Assembly: GCA_008360975.2 (NCBI GenBank) | Contig: VLJF02000046.1 | Span: 3,720,001-3,784,000, forward strand | Origin: Lichenostomus cassidix | Lineage: Eukaryota > Chordata > Aves > Passeriformes > Meliphagidae | Length of the DNA stretch: 64,000 nt | Direction of reading: 5' to 3' | In this document: one piece after another, positions 11,118 through 21,499 of the stretch | Layout of the letters: every line of letters starts with the position of its first letter | Numbering within the stretch: the first letter of the stretch is position 1 | Translations under genes and position numbers: made by a program | The notes under the pieces: model-generated | The model's database searches: none | What the model was told of the DNA's origin: nothing | What the model saw: the letters and a program-made list of their open reading frames with translations, nothing else

Positions 11118-11640
11118 TTGTGACACTGCTGGGCCCCAGGGAAGCAAGAGGCCATTGTGACACTGTGGGGCCTTGTGGAACTAAGAGGACCACAGTGACA
11201 GTATATTATGCATGGCACCATAGAGCTAAGGGATCATTGTGACATTTTGGGTCCTCCTGGAGCCATGGAGACCATGGAGCCATGTGACACTGCAGGGCCT
11301 CCTTTAACTTTGAGGCTACTGTGACACAGCAGGGCCTTGTGGAACTAAGGGGACTCTTGTAACAGAGCAGAGAGTCATGGAACAACGGGGCCATGGTGAC
11401 ACTGTAAGATCTTGTATAACCAGGGATCCACTGTGACACTGTGCAACCAAGGACTCCATTGTGGCACTCTGGGGCCGCATGGAACAGAGGGGCCACTGTG
11501 ACACTGTGAGGCTCCATGGCACCAAGGAGCCTTTGTTACTCTGCAGGGCCTCATGGAACCATGGAGATCAGTGTGAGTGTAGGACCTCATATAAGCAAGG
11601 GACCATTGTAACACCACGGGGATTTGTGGAATAAAGGAAT
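11118..11640 (-). repeat. ~38-bp minisatellite array 2
   Basis: Same family as 2.9-5.0 kb but in the opposite orientation (cattgtgacactg.gggcc on the plus strand). The mirror family member in the same orientation lies at 32,280-33,115. Confidence 0.85.
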
Positions 11641-11918
11641 AAAGGCTGGGGACAGAGTGGCTGGACAGTGGCCAGACAGAAAGGGACCTGGGGGCACTGA
11701 TGGGACAGCAGGCTGGACATGAGCCAGCAGTGTGCCCAGGTGGCCAAGGAGGCCAATGGCAGCTGGCCTGGATCAGGAATGGTGTGGCCAGCAGGAGCAG
11801 GGTAGTGATTCTTCCCCTGTACTCGGCACTGGTGAGGCCTCACCTCGAGTGCTGTGTCCAGTTCTGGGCCCCCAGGTTAGGAAGGACATTGAGGGGCTGG
11901 AGTGTGTCCAGAGAAGAA
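11641..11918 (+). mobile_element. CR1 3' segment placed upstream of its own RT segment
   Basis: Starts at ggctggggacagagtggctg and encodes the ORF2 C-terminal region ([15 protein letters not shown], then GLECVQRR). At about 11,919 it switches without a spacer to CR1 sequence that normally lies far upstream. Confidence 0.8.
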
Positions 11919-12797
11919 CGTCTTCTTTGCCTTGGTCTTTATCAGAAAAACAGTTTGTCCCCAGGACAACTGTCCTGCACTGGTAGATGGTGTCAGGGAG
12001 CAGGATGGTCCCCCTGTTATCCAGGAGGAAGCAGTCAGAGAACTGCTGAGCCACTTGGATATTCATAAATCTATGGGACCAGATGGGATGCATCCCAGAG
12101 TGATGAGGGAGCTGGCAGATGAGCTTGCAATGCTGCTCTCCATTACTTATGAACAATCCTGGCTCACCAGTGAGGTTCCAGATGACTGGCAGCTGGCCAA
12201 CGTGACATCCATTTACAAGAAGGGTAGGAGGAAGGATCCTGGAAATTATAGGCCAATCAGTCAAACCTCAGTACCCAGTAAGGTCATGGAACAGTTTATT
12301 TTGAGTGCCATCACACAGCACTTACAGCATGGCCGGGGGATTAGCCAGCTTGGGTTTAGGAGGGGTAGGTCATGTTTGACCAGCCTGATCTCCTTTTATG
12401 ACCAGGTGACCTGCCTGCTGGATGCAGGAAAGGCTGTGGATGTTGTCTCTTTGGACTTCAGCAAGGCCTTTGACACTGTTTCCCACAGTAAACTCCTGGA
12501 AAAGCTGGCAGCTCACAGCTCAGACTGGTGCATTCTTCACTGGGTTAAGAACTGGCTGGATGGCTGAGCCCAGAGAGTGGTGGGGAATGGTGCCACATCC
12601 ACTTGGTGGCCAGTCACCAGTGGTGTCTCTCAGGGACCTGTGCTGGGGCTGGTTTTGTTTAATATTTTTATTGATGACATTGATGAGGGTTTTGAATCTC
12701 CTATCAGTAAATTTGCAGACAACACCAAGCTGGGAGCATGTGTTGATCTGTTGGAAGGTAGGAGGGCTCTGCAAAGAGACTTGGAACGATTGTGACA
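11919..12797 (+). mobile_element. CR1 reverse-transcriptase domain, inactivated
   Basis: An open frame from 11,902 encodes RT blocks: MGPDGMHPRVMRELAD, VPDDWQLANVTSIYKKG, DPGNYRPISQTSVPSKVMEQ, SLDFSKAFDTVSH. A TGA stop at 12,565-12,567 interrupts it, and the same frame then continues with [19 protein letters not shown]. The catalytic FADD box reads FADN at 12,712-12,723. The copy is therefore inactive. Homology ends at RDLERL, about where the 3' segment at 11,641 would take up after roughly 100 missing bases. Confidence 0.9.
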
Positions 12798-12815
12798 TCA
12801 CAGGGGGCTGTGTGG

Positions 12816-13050
12816 GGTCACTGGGGAGGTCACTCCACCCTAGCCCCCTCTCACAGTCCCCCCCAGAGAAGTTCCCCCTGCTGCTCATGCACAGTGGATT
12901 CCCCTGTCCCCTCAGGTTCCTTTTCCCCCCAGAGCTGCAGCCTCACCCCAGGATGTTCCACAAACCGACCCCCAGAGCCTGACACAGGCTTTCCAGTGGC
13001 TCCCAGACTCTCCTGATGGCTGCCAGGCAGTCCCCAAGGATGTCACACTG
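12816..13050 (+). pseudogene. JAK-like linker exon remnant and intron, left copy
   Basis: Closely similar to 46,330-46,525 in the palindrome centre: acceptor tract ctgtcccctcag at 12,914, then ttccttttccccccagagct and atgttccacaaa. In the central copy this is the exon after the SH2-like exons of a JAK-family gene. Here it stands alone and is followed within about 100 bp by JAK sequence in the opposite orientation. Confidence 0.5.
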
Positions 13051-13126
13051 TCCTCAAGGATGCTAGGATGTCCCCAGTGATGCCAGGCTGTCCCATGGGT
13101 GCCACACTGTCCCCCCAGCCCCAAGC

Positions 13127-13258
13127 TCATCTGCTGTGGCTGCAGATCTGTCCAGGCCTGTGTCTGTCCTCCTTGGCAATGGGCAGCATGTTCAGCACTG
13201 CCAGGCTCAGCCCCATGGCCACGCAGCCCCTGAGGAGATCCCTGTGGGACTGGGCATG
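13127..13258 (-). pseudogene. JAK-like FERM exon, left copy
   Basis: The minus strand reads SHRDLLRGCVAMGLSLAVLN then MLPIAKED, which matches the JAK FERM segment around (E)CLGMAVLDMMRIAKE. The splice donor expected after it is CAG-ATGAGC instead of CAG-GTGAGC, and no following exon exists on this strand, so it is nonfunctional. The better-preserved counterpart is at 44,473-44,583. Confidence 0.6.
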
Positions 13259-13971
13259 CTGCAAGGCTTGGGGGATTCTCCCATCTCCTGCTGTGCCAGG
13301 ACACCTGAGGCATCCCAAGACCCCTGACATGTGCTCATATAGTCCTCATGTCCCAGTGCCCATGTGAGTCACATCCTGCCCTGGGCTCTGGTTTCCTGCT
13401 GCTTCCCTGGCTCTGTCCCTGGGCATGTCCCCCCCAGAGGACACAGTGACCCCATCTGGGCATCCTGGGGTGCCCTGTGCCCACTGTGGGATGGCCATGA
13501 GCAGCTCCAGGTGAGCCAGGTAAGAGGATCCACATCCCCCAGGCACTGGTGGGTGCTGGAGGACCTCGTGCCCAAAGCAAGGACCCTGAGCCATTGTTGG
13601 GATTCAGAGCTCACAGCCAGGAGCCCCTGTTGAGAACAAGCACAGAACCCCAAGCCCAGAACCAGGACCTCCAGGGAACAGATGCTGCAGAGGGTGTTGG
13701 ATCAAGTTCCTGTGACCCCAGAATATTGGGATTAGTGCAGCTGTAGCTCTGCACAAGAGAGCTCTTCATCCACTTTCTCTCTTTTCCTCCCTCTGGCCAT
13801 GCAGGGAGCTCATGACTTCAGTGTGTGACTCGTGTGTGCAAAGAGCAAATCTGGACAGAATTGGGGCAGGGAGGGGTTAGGGGCATCTTGGGATCTGTGC
13901 TGGGCACAGAACGAGTTTTCCATTGGTCTGAGACTGTATGCTGTGGAAAGTGGATTTAATATATAGCAGAC

Positions 13972-14083
13972 TTGTTTGGTTGGTTGGTTGGTTTATTTGG
14001 GTTTTTTTGTTTGTTTGTTTGTGGGTTTTTGTTTGTATTTTGGTTTTTTTTGTTTTTTGGTTTGTTTGTTTTTTTTTTTAATG
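13972..14083 (+). repeat. T/G-rich low-complexity tract
   Basis: ggtt/gttt runs and a long T tract, absent from the mirror copy near 43,740. It looks like the tail-type insertion or slippage expansion that distinguishes this copy. Confidence 0.7.
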
Positions 14084-14389
14084 GAGCTGTGTCTTCCTTT
14101 GGTTCAGTTTGCTGACAATAAATGAACATCCCTCTGTGTCTCAGGCAGCTCCTTCCCCAAGGAAAGCAGCTGGGAGTTTGTGCCAAGGAGCTGAAAGCTG
14201 CAGGTGCAGCCTGGAGTGGAGGAAGCTGAGATTTGCACAAAGCTGCTCTGAGTCCCAGGGGTTGGATGAGGGAAATGGTGGGGAGGGGGTTAGGGACAGA
14301 GTCTGATTGATTGTCACCCATAAAGAGTCTTGATGTTCATATCTATTCAGACTGCATTAGGAGGTGCTCTGGATCAATATCAGTTGGAA

Positions 14390-15180
14390 ATTTTTAATAC
14401 TGATTTGCCCCAATCGAGCCCAGAGACACTTCAGAGACCAAGTCAGAGCAGTGGGTATTTGCTTTATTCAGTGCACCAGGTGTGTGGGGAATTCTCTCCG
14501 CTAAACACACACCTCAGTACCTCCAAAGACACACTGTTATAGGTAAAATTCATGAATGTTCATTACATTCCCCAGGATAGCAGTGGTTATACAAATTACT
14601 TCTCATAAGTCATTAATATTATTAGTGATTTCTTGTGCTCAGTTTCAAAAGGATTCCTTTTGCTCCCTTTTATCTTGATAAGATTAAGGGAATCCACAAG
14701 GCCAGAACTGTTATCAGCCTTCAGCCCTGGACGGGCGCCGTGCTGGTGGAAGGGCAAAAGATCAAAGAAATAAGGATGGTTGAAGTGTAAATATGTAGGA
14801 TTTTGTAGGTCTGTAGGATTTAGAGCCTGAAGGATTAGAGGGTCTGTTTGTCGGTTTCGGACGGTCGGGACAGAGAGGAGAGATCTCTGCAGTCAGGTCT
14901 GAGAGCATGGGGTTTGTTGTGAAAGTGTGGGTGTAGGAGAGCTGCCAGGGGCTGCCAGACACAGCCCAGAGCAGCTCAGAGCAGTGAGAGAGAGGGAGAG
15001 AGATGCCAAGAGAGCGAGCTGCTGTTTACAATACAATAAATCATCTTCTGGGTTGAATATTCTAATTCTCATTAACCAATCCAGAACAAGCTACAAACCC
15101 TACAACATTTACATACAACCTATAAGAATCATCACATTACCATATGAGGTTATATTTTAAACCCTAAAAACTGCTTTTTG
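14390..15180 (-). mobile_element. Possible solo LTR, minus strand
   Basis: AT-rich block not shared with the other copies. On the minus strand it contains gtgcactgaataaagcaaat (AATAAA signal near 14,465) preceded by short direct-repeat-rich sequence. Size and polyadenylation signal suit an LTR, but I could not find convincing TG...CA ends or a target-site duplication. Confidence 0.35.
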
Positions 15181-15453
15181 GCCCCTCTGCCATCAGGCAG
15201 GGTCTGCTCTGACCCTTGGAGCTGTCTGCAGGCAGAGGGGATTGTTTCACCAAGAAGGGGATTACCTCCAGTCAGCCATACCATTGTTTTCTAGCTGTTC
15301 AGGAACTCAGAGCTTGTCTTCATCTCAATCTCCATATTCTCAGCATCTTTTGCCAGGTAATCATATTTATAAGGCTTTCCTATTCCATCTTCCCCAACAG
15401 CAGGTGACAATGGCAGTGAACAGATTGACAGGCAGGGCACTGGGGGGACAGAG

Positions 15454-15475
15454 TGACGTCATCAGAGTGACGTCA
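15454..15475. promoter_or_regulatory. Two perfect CRE palindromes (TGACGTCA) 14 bp apart
   Basis: TGACGTCA occurs at 15,454-15,461 and 15,468-15,475 within a short tandem repeat whose other units have TGACATCA. It may be only a by-product of the repeat (gagtgacatcatca units). Confidence 0.5.
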
Positions 15476-15599
15476 TCAGAGTGACATCAGTGACATCATC
15501 AGAGTGACATCATCAGCGATCAGCGCAGGTGACAATTGCAGTGGAATGGATTGCTGTAGGTCACTGAGAGGGGACAGGGTGACATCAGGGTGGCAGCGG

Positions 15600-17520
15600 G
15601 GTAGCATCAGGTGGCATCAAAATGGCACCAAAGTGGGGGAAAAGGCATTAAAGTGACAAAAAATGGCACCAAATGGCATCAAAATGGCATCAAATGGCAT
15701 CAAAGTGGCACCAAATGGCAGCAAATGCCACCAAATGACACCACAGCGACAGTAAATGGCACCAAAGTGGCACTAAATGGCAACAAATGGCAAAAAATTA
15801 CACTAAAGTGACATTAAATGGCACTAAGTGGCACTAAAGTGGCACAAAGTGACATTAAGTGGCACTAAATGGCACCAAATGGCTCTAAATGGCATTAAAG
15901 TGACACTAGATGGCACCAGATGGAGCCAAAGTGACACTAAATGGCACCAAAGTGACATCAAATGACACTAAATGGTGTCAAAGTGACACAAAATGGCACT
16001 AAATGGGACCAAAGTGACACTAAATGGCACCTGAGTGACACCAAATGGCACTAAATGACACCAAGCAGCCCCTGGGCACACAGTGACATCACCGACCAGC
16101 ACAGGTGACAATGACTGCAGAACGGATTGCTGCAGGTCAGTGAGGAGACAGCAGGTGACATCAAAATGGCACAAAAATGGGAAAACATGGCATTGAAATG
16201 ACAAAAAATTGCATTAAAGTGACAAAAAATGGCCTCAAATGGGACTAAAGTGACACTAAATGGCACCAAAGTGGGAAAAAGTGGCATTGAAGTGGCAAAA
16301 AACAGCACCAAAGTGGCAAGAAATGGCACTAAATGGCATCAAAATGGCATCAAATGGCACCAAAGTGGTACCAAATGGCATTAAACTGATAAAAAATGCA
16401 TTATGTTTTTAAAAATTGCATTAAAGTGACAAAAAATGGCATAAAAGTGGCAAAAAATGGCCCCAAATGGGACCAAAGTGACATCAAATGGCACTAAAGT
16501 GACACAAAAGTGGCAAAAAACGGCACCAAAGTGGCAAGAAATGGCACTAAATTGCATCAAAATGGCATCAAATGGCACCAAAGTGGTACCAAATGGCATT
16601 AAACTGATAAAAAATGCATTAATATTTTTTAAAAATGGCATCAAAGTGACAAAAAATGGTTTAGAAGTGGCAAATTGAGCACAAGTGGGACCAAAGGGAC
16701 ATTAAATGGCACCAAAGTGACACTAAATTGCACTAAATGGGACCAAAGTGGCAACAATGGCACTGAAGTGACACTAAAATGGCAAAAAGTGGCACCAAAG
16801 TGTCATCAAATGGCACCAAATTAGCACTAAATGGCACCAGAGTGACACTAAATGGCCTCAAATGGCACTAAATGGTATTAAAGTGGCACTAAATGGCACT
16901 GAAGTTACACTAACTGGCACTAAAGTGACACCAGGAGTTATTAAATGGCACCACAGTGGCACTAAATGGCACTAAAATGACACCAAGTGACATCAAAGTG
17001 ACATCAAATGGCACCAAAGTGGCATTAAATTGCACTAAAAGGCAGCAAAGTGGCAAAAAATGGCACTAAATGGCACCAAATGGGACCAAAGTGACACTGA
17101 ATGGCACTGAAATGGCACGAAATGGCATTAAATGGCACTAAATGGCGTTAGTGACACTAGATGGCACCAGATGGCGCCAAAGTGACACTAAATGTGTGAC
17201 AAAATGGCATTAAATGGCACCAGAGTGGCACTAAATGTCACTAAAAGTCACTCAAGTGACACTAAATGGCATCAAGTGGCATCAAAGTGGCACTAAATGG
17301 CAACAAAAAGGTCAAAAATGGCACCAAAGTGGCACTAAAGGGACATCAAGTGGCACCAAAGTGGCAAAAAGTGGCACCAAGTGACATCAAATGGCACCGA
17401 AATGGCATCAAGTGGCTCTAAAGGGACACTAAATGACACCAAATGGCACCAAATTGTCACCAAATGCCACTAGAAGTCACCAAATGGGACCAAATTGTCA
17501 CCAAATGGCTCCAAAGTGAC
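15600..17520 (+). repeat. ~10-bp minisatellite array (AAATGGCACT / AAAGTGACAC)
   Basis: About 190 units of roughly 10 bp, each beginning with an A-tract (aaatggcacc, aaagtgacac). A higher-order duplication with a ~218-bp offset is visible between 16,285-16,410 and 16,505-16,630. Short ORFs in it (NGTKWHQ type) are repeat translations. No gene. Confidence 0.92.
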
Positions 17521-19135
17521 ACCAAAGTGTCCCAAATACCCCCAATGTCCCCAAATGTTCCCTTTCCCCCCAAATTCCCCATTTTCCCCAATTTACCCCA
17601 TTTCCCCCAATTTTCCCCAATTTCCCCAAATTTTCCCAATTTTTCCCTAATTTATTCTTATTTTACCCCCAATTTCCCTGATTTTTTCCCCAAATTTTCC
17701 TCTATTTTCCCCCAATTTTCCCCATTTATTTCCCAATTTTCCAACAGTTTTCCCCCAAATTTTCCTTTTATTCCAATTTCCCCAATTTTCCCCATTTTCC
17801 TCCATTTCCCCCCAATTTTTCCCATTTTCCCCCAAAAATTCCCCAAATTTTCCTCCTTTTTCCCCATTCTATATGCAATTTTCCCCATTTTTCCCCAAAA
17901 TTTCCCCAATTTCCCCAAAACTTCCCCCAAATTTCCCCCAAATTTTCCCAGAAATTTCCTTCAATTTTTCCCATTTCTTTCTGAAATTTTCCCCCAAACC
18001 TCCCCAAAATTTCCCCAATTTCCCTCAAATTTCACCCCAATTTCCCCAAAATTTCTCCCCAAATTTCCCCCATATTTGTCCAAATTTTCCCCAATTTGCC
18101 CCCAAATTTCCCTAAAATGTCCCCAATTTCTCCCAAGTTTTCTCCCAAATTTCGCCAAAATTTCCTCAATTTCCCTCACATTTTCACAAAATTTTCACCC
18201 AAAATTTCCCCCCAAACTTCCCCAAAATTTCCCCCAAATTTCCCTCATTTCCCCCAATTTCCCCCAAGTTTTATCCCAAATTTCCCCAGAATTTCCCCAA
18301 AATTTCCCTCAAATTTTCCACCAAAATTTCCCCCAAATTTTTCCCCTCCCTAAATTTCCCAGCATTTCCAAACTTCCCCAATTTCCCTCAAATTTTCCCA
18401 ACATTCTCCCCAAACTATCTCCCATTTTCCCCAAAAATTTCCCCCAATCTCCCCCAATTTCCCCCAAATTTTTCCTCCAAACTTCCCCAAAATTTTCCCC
18501 AATCTTCCTCAAAATTTCCCAAATTTTCCCAAAATTACCCCAAAATTTCCCAAAATTTTCTTTAAAAAATCCCCAAACATTCCCCAATTTTTCCCAAAAT
18601 TTTCTCCCAAACTTCCCAAAATTTCCCCAAACTAACCCAAAATTTCCCCAGTTTCCCCCAATTTTCCCCCAAACTTCCCCAAAATTTCCCCGATTTCTCT
18701 CAAATTTTCCCAAAATTTTCCCCCAAACTTCCCTGAAGTTTCCCCAATTTCTCCCCAAATTTTCCCAGAAATTCTCTTTCAAAATTCCCCAAAATTTTCC
18801 CCCCAAATTCCCCCAAATTTTCCCAAAATTTCCCCAAATTTCCCCATTTCCCTCCAAATTTCCCCAAAATTTCCCCCAAATTCCCCAATTTCTCCCAATT
18901 TTCCCCAAATTTCTCCCCAAAATTTCCCAAATTTCCCCCAAATTTTCCCCTCGAACTTCCCCAAAATCTCCCCAAAATTTCTGCCACTTCTCCCCATTTT
19001 TTCCCAAAATTTCCCCCAAATTTTCCCATTTAACTCCCAAAATTCCCCCAATTTTATCCCAAATTTCCCCCAATGTGTCCCCAATGTCCCATTAATGTCC
19101 CCAACATCCCCAATGTCCCCAGTGTCCCCAATGTC
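17521..19135 (+). repeat. ~10-11-bp pyrimidine-rich satellite (CCCCAAATTT)n
   Basis: 1.6 kb of ccccaaatttt-type units that grade out of the preceding array (ggcaccaaa to gtccccaaa to ttccccaaa) and grade into cccaatgtcc at the right end. A 550-codon frame (17,443-19,095) is open because the unit has no stops in that frame; it is only F, P, N, S, Q, I and K repeats. The minus strand carries GGGG runs every 10-11 bp. Confidence 0.92.
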
Positions 19136-19522
19136 CCTGTGATCAATCCATGTCATCATGTTGGCTTTTCGCAAAGATCCCAATGGATACTCTGTGGATT
19201 GTTTGAATTCTTTTCTTACAGAGGTAGCCTGGCTGGGAAAAGTTGCTGTGCAATGATGACTAAGGTCTTTCTTTCTAGTACCAGCTGAGTTTAATAGCAG
19301 TAAAATAGCTGTTCTGGTTGGATTCGAATGCTTGAAGTGTCTGCTTGAACTGGATCCCATCCCCCGGCCGGACCCTGCCTCTGACACTGCAACTATCAGC
19401 TCCTGGCGCTGCAGGAACCACAATCTGGGAGTGAGAACAGATCAGCGACAGACGACTGCGCATGCTGCCAGGAGGCGGATCAGTTCCCAGAACGTGCAAA
19501 AGAGTTTGGAGAGAAATAGGAA
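19136..19522. other. Unassigned sequence right of satellite
   Basis: Unique-looking, with no recognised domain. It may be internal or flanking sequence of the LTR-like element that follows. Confidence 0.3.
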
Positions 19523-19885
19523 TATGTGTAACTGTTTATGAATATGCATTAGGCTGAAGGGTATGGAAAGGGTGTCTCTGTCCATTCCAGGGGTGCTTTT
19601 CTGGCTGAATGCCAAAGCACCCAGTGCTGACCTGTGGCTAGCACAGGCTTTTCCCATGAGAATTCTTCTTGTGTTTTATAAATAAAGTTTGGATGTTGTT
19701 GGAACAGTGTCCCAGAACTTGGGCAGTGCAGGCCTGGCCAATCAGGCCTGGGGGAAGGCTTCTGACCGACCAATCTGGGTGACTTTTGAGAACTCTATAT
19801 ATATGATGAAATCAAAACAATAAAGGCCATTCCTTCTTGCCACTGAGAACTGGTGCCTTCATTACTCTGCTAGCTGCTCAACAGC
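19523..19885 (+). mobile_element. LTR-like element with TATA and poly(A) signals
   Basis: Contains CCAAT at about 19,738 and 19,770, a TATA-like tctatatatatgatg near 19,795 and AATAAA at about 19,821, followed by a gc-rich end. The order CCAAT, TATA, AATAAA within ~120 bp is LTR-like. A second AATAAA lies at about 19,680. Ends and target duplication are not certain. Confidence 0.45.
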
Positions 19886-20630
19886 GACACTGACCTTTTG
19901 CTTTTATCTGTCCCCTATTGTCTTTTATTAAACCTTTTTCATCCTAACAGGAGAGTGAACCTCGTTTTTCACAGTTCACTGGAATAAACTTACGAGTTTG
20001 GGTTTTCATTGGACTAGGTTGTTTGGCAATAATAGCCTTTTTAATTCTCTGTCTTGTCCTTTTCAAAACAGCTAAAAATGTTAAAAGTAAACCAAAACAA
20101 GTCATGGTTTCCTTAGCTTTGTCCACAACCTCAGTAAAAACAGAAGGGGCAGATGTGGGGTTGCAGAGGAAGAGGCCCCCATGATCCCATGAGAAACCAA
20201 AGAACCTGAAAGGATGCAGAAAAGTATTGATCAGCACAGGATCTGAAGCAGATCAGCAGGCTTCCTTCTCTCCCCTGGGAAGAATAACAAGCTGTATTGA
20301 GAAACTGTGAAAAGGCTGAGAAAACAACTAAGAGAGAACTTACCACACTGAAAAGTATATCTACTGTATGGCTTTGTAATAAAATCAGAATTCGCATACA
20401 GTGAGTGATTCTCATTCCTACCCTAAATGGCACCACAACTTTCCATGTCAAACCCTGCAGGGCAGGGACAGCTCTGGTGGCACAATCCCTCCTGGCCAAG
20501 GACACAGTGCTGGGAAGGTCTTTCTATGCCAGCAAAGGAAAGCTCCTGGCTCAGGGTCACCTTTCCTGCTCAGCCAGACACCCCAAGTTCTCCAGGAGCA
20601 GAAGAGAATTCCAGCATTCCCACAGGCTGT
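19886..20630 (+). other. Possible endogenous retroviral remnant, unclassified
   Basis: Downstream of the LTR-like block there is a frame near 19,970-20,160 with a ~25-residue hydrophobic stretch followed by lysines and then stops. It is compatible with a decayed membrane-protein end but carries no diagnostic motif. The rest has no recognised content. Confidence 0.25.
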
Positions 20631-20632
20631 GT

Positions 20633-20880
20633 GATGTCATAGCATGGACTGTGACATCACAGAGCACCTGTGTGACATCACAGAGCACCTGTATGACATC
20701 ACAGAGCAGGCTGTTACATCACAGGGCAGATGAATGGCATCACAGAGTGGGCTGTGAGGTCATGGGACAGCTGTGTGACATCACAGAGCAGACTCTGACA
20801 TCATAGAGGCAGGCTATGTCAAATCACTGGGCAGCTGAGTGACATCAAAGGGGGCTGTGTTAGGCCACTGGGTGGGTTAA
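20633..20880 (+). repeat. Short minisatellite of TGTGACATCACAGAG units
   Basis: About ten diverged units (tgtgacatcacagagcacct) with CRE-like TGACATCA cores. A related array lies at 46,040-46,335 in the palindrome centre. Confidence 0.85.
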
Positions 20881-21042
20881 TGTCTTGGTTTAAAAACAGA
20901 TGTGTGCCCAGGAAGGTGGGAACATTTCTGGAGTGGAAAGATAACACTCTCCCTCCAAATTATCGCTTTGTGACAATAGGAGATCCCTGGCAAATATATG
21001 GAAAAGGAGTAACAGTTCTTCACTAGCAAATATATACATATC

Positions 21043-21085
21043 TAGAACAGAACAGAACAGAACAGAACAGAACAGAGCAGAACAG
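21043..21085 (+). repeat. (AGAAC)n microsatellite
   Basis: About eight copies of agaac with one interruption (agagc). Confidence 0.9.
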
Positions 21086-21157
21086 CAACAACCGAACAAT
21101 GCAGGAGTTTCCCACCCGTCAGGCCTCACTTTCCCCTTTGGTGCAGTTCTGGCCAAG

Positions 21158-21178
21158 CCCGGCAGGGGGCGCTGCAGT
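21158..21178 (+). promoter_or_regulatory. CTCF-binding-site-like motif 1
   Basis: cccggcagggggcgctgcag closely fits the CTCF core (CC.G.AGGGGGCGCT). It lies in a small CpG-rich patch (about 21,150-21,330), about 770 bp 3' of the CCDC81-like stop codon. Confidence 0.6.
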
Positions 21179-21187
21179 GACTCTCGC

Positions 21188-21208
21188 GGCCAGCAGGGGG
21201 CGCTGCGG
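21188..21208 (+). promoter_or_regulatory. CTCF-binding-site-like motif 2
   Basis: ggccagcagggggcgctgcg matches the core CCAGCAGGGGGCGCT without a mismatch. Same orientation as motif 1, with starts exactly 30 bp apart. Confidence 0.7.
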
Positions 21209-21426
21209 TCCCGGGGCAGGACCTTCCCAGGCGGTGATGGCACAGAAAGTGACCCGGCGGGGACAGCCCTGGCCCCAGGCAGCACTGCCCGCGCTGGCTC
21301 CGGGCTCCGGGCGGCAGGGGAGCAGGGAGGAGCAGGCAGGCTTTGGTGGCAGTGCTGAAAACCCCAGGGCAGCAATACCCGGGGCAGCCACACTCACTCT
21401 GTCACCCATGCGGCTGCTCCTCGATG

Positions 21427-21490
21427 GAAGGGGAAGGGGAAGGGGAAGGGGAAGGGGAAGGGGAAGGGGAAGGGGAAGGGGAAGGGGAAG
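21427..21490 (+). repeat. (GGGGAA)n microsatellite
   Basis: About ten perfect ggggaa units: polypurine, with quadruplex and triplex potential. Read as GE or PLPL by the overlapping ORFs. Confidence 0.95.
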
Positions 21491-21499
21491 GCACAAACA

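Larger units (their letters stand above)
13060..14340. repeat. Extra copy of the palindrome-centre edge (inverted vs 43,494-44,640)
   Basis: Runs in reverse complement to 43,494-44,640. Its outer end (about 14,105-14,390) also matches 47,700-47,990 directly. It carries the minus-strand JAK-like FERM exon. No other gene seen. Confidence 0.7.

Noticed and set aside
17443..19095. 550-codon ORF rich in F, P, N, S and I
   Set aside because: It is the translation of a ccccaaattt satellite. The minus strand is also open for hundreds of codons, there is no start context or domain, and the frame is open only because the unit lacks stops.
19970..20160. Retroviral envelope gene
   Set aside because: Only one short hydrophobic segment followed by stops. 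No diagnostic motif, so reported only as an unclassified possible remnant.
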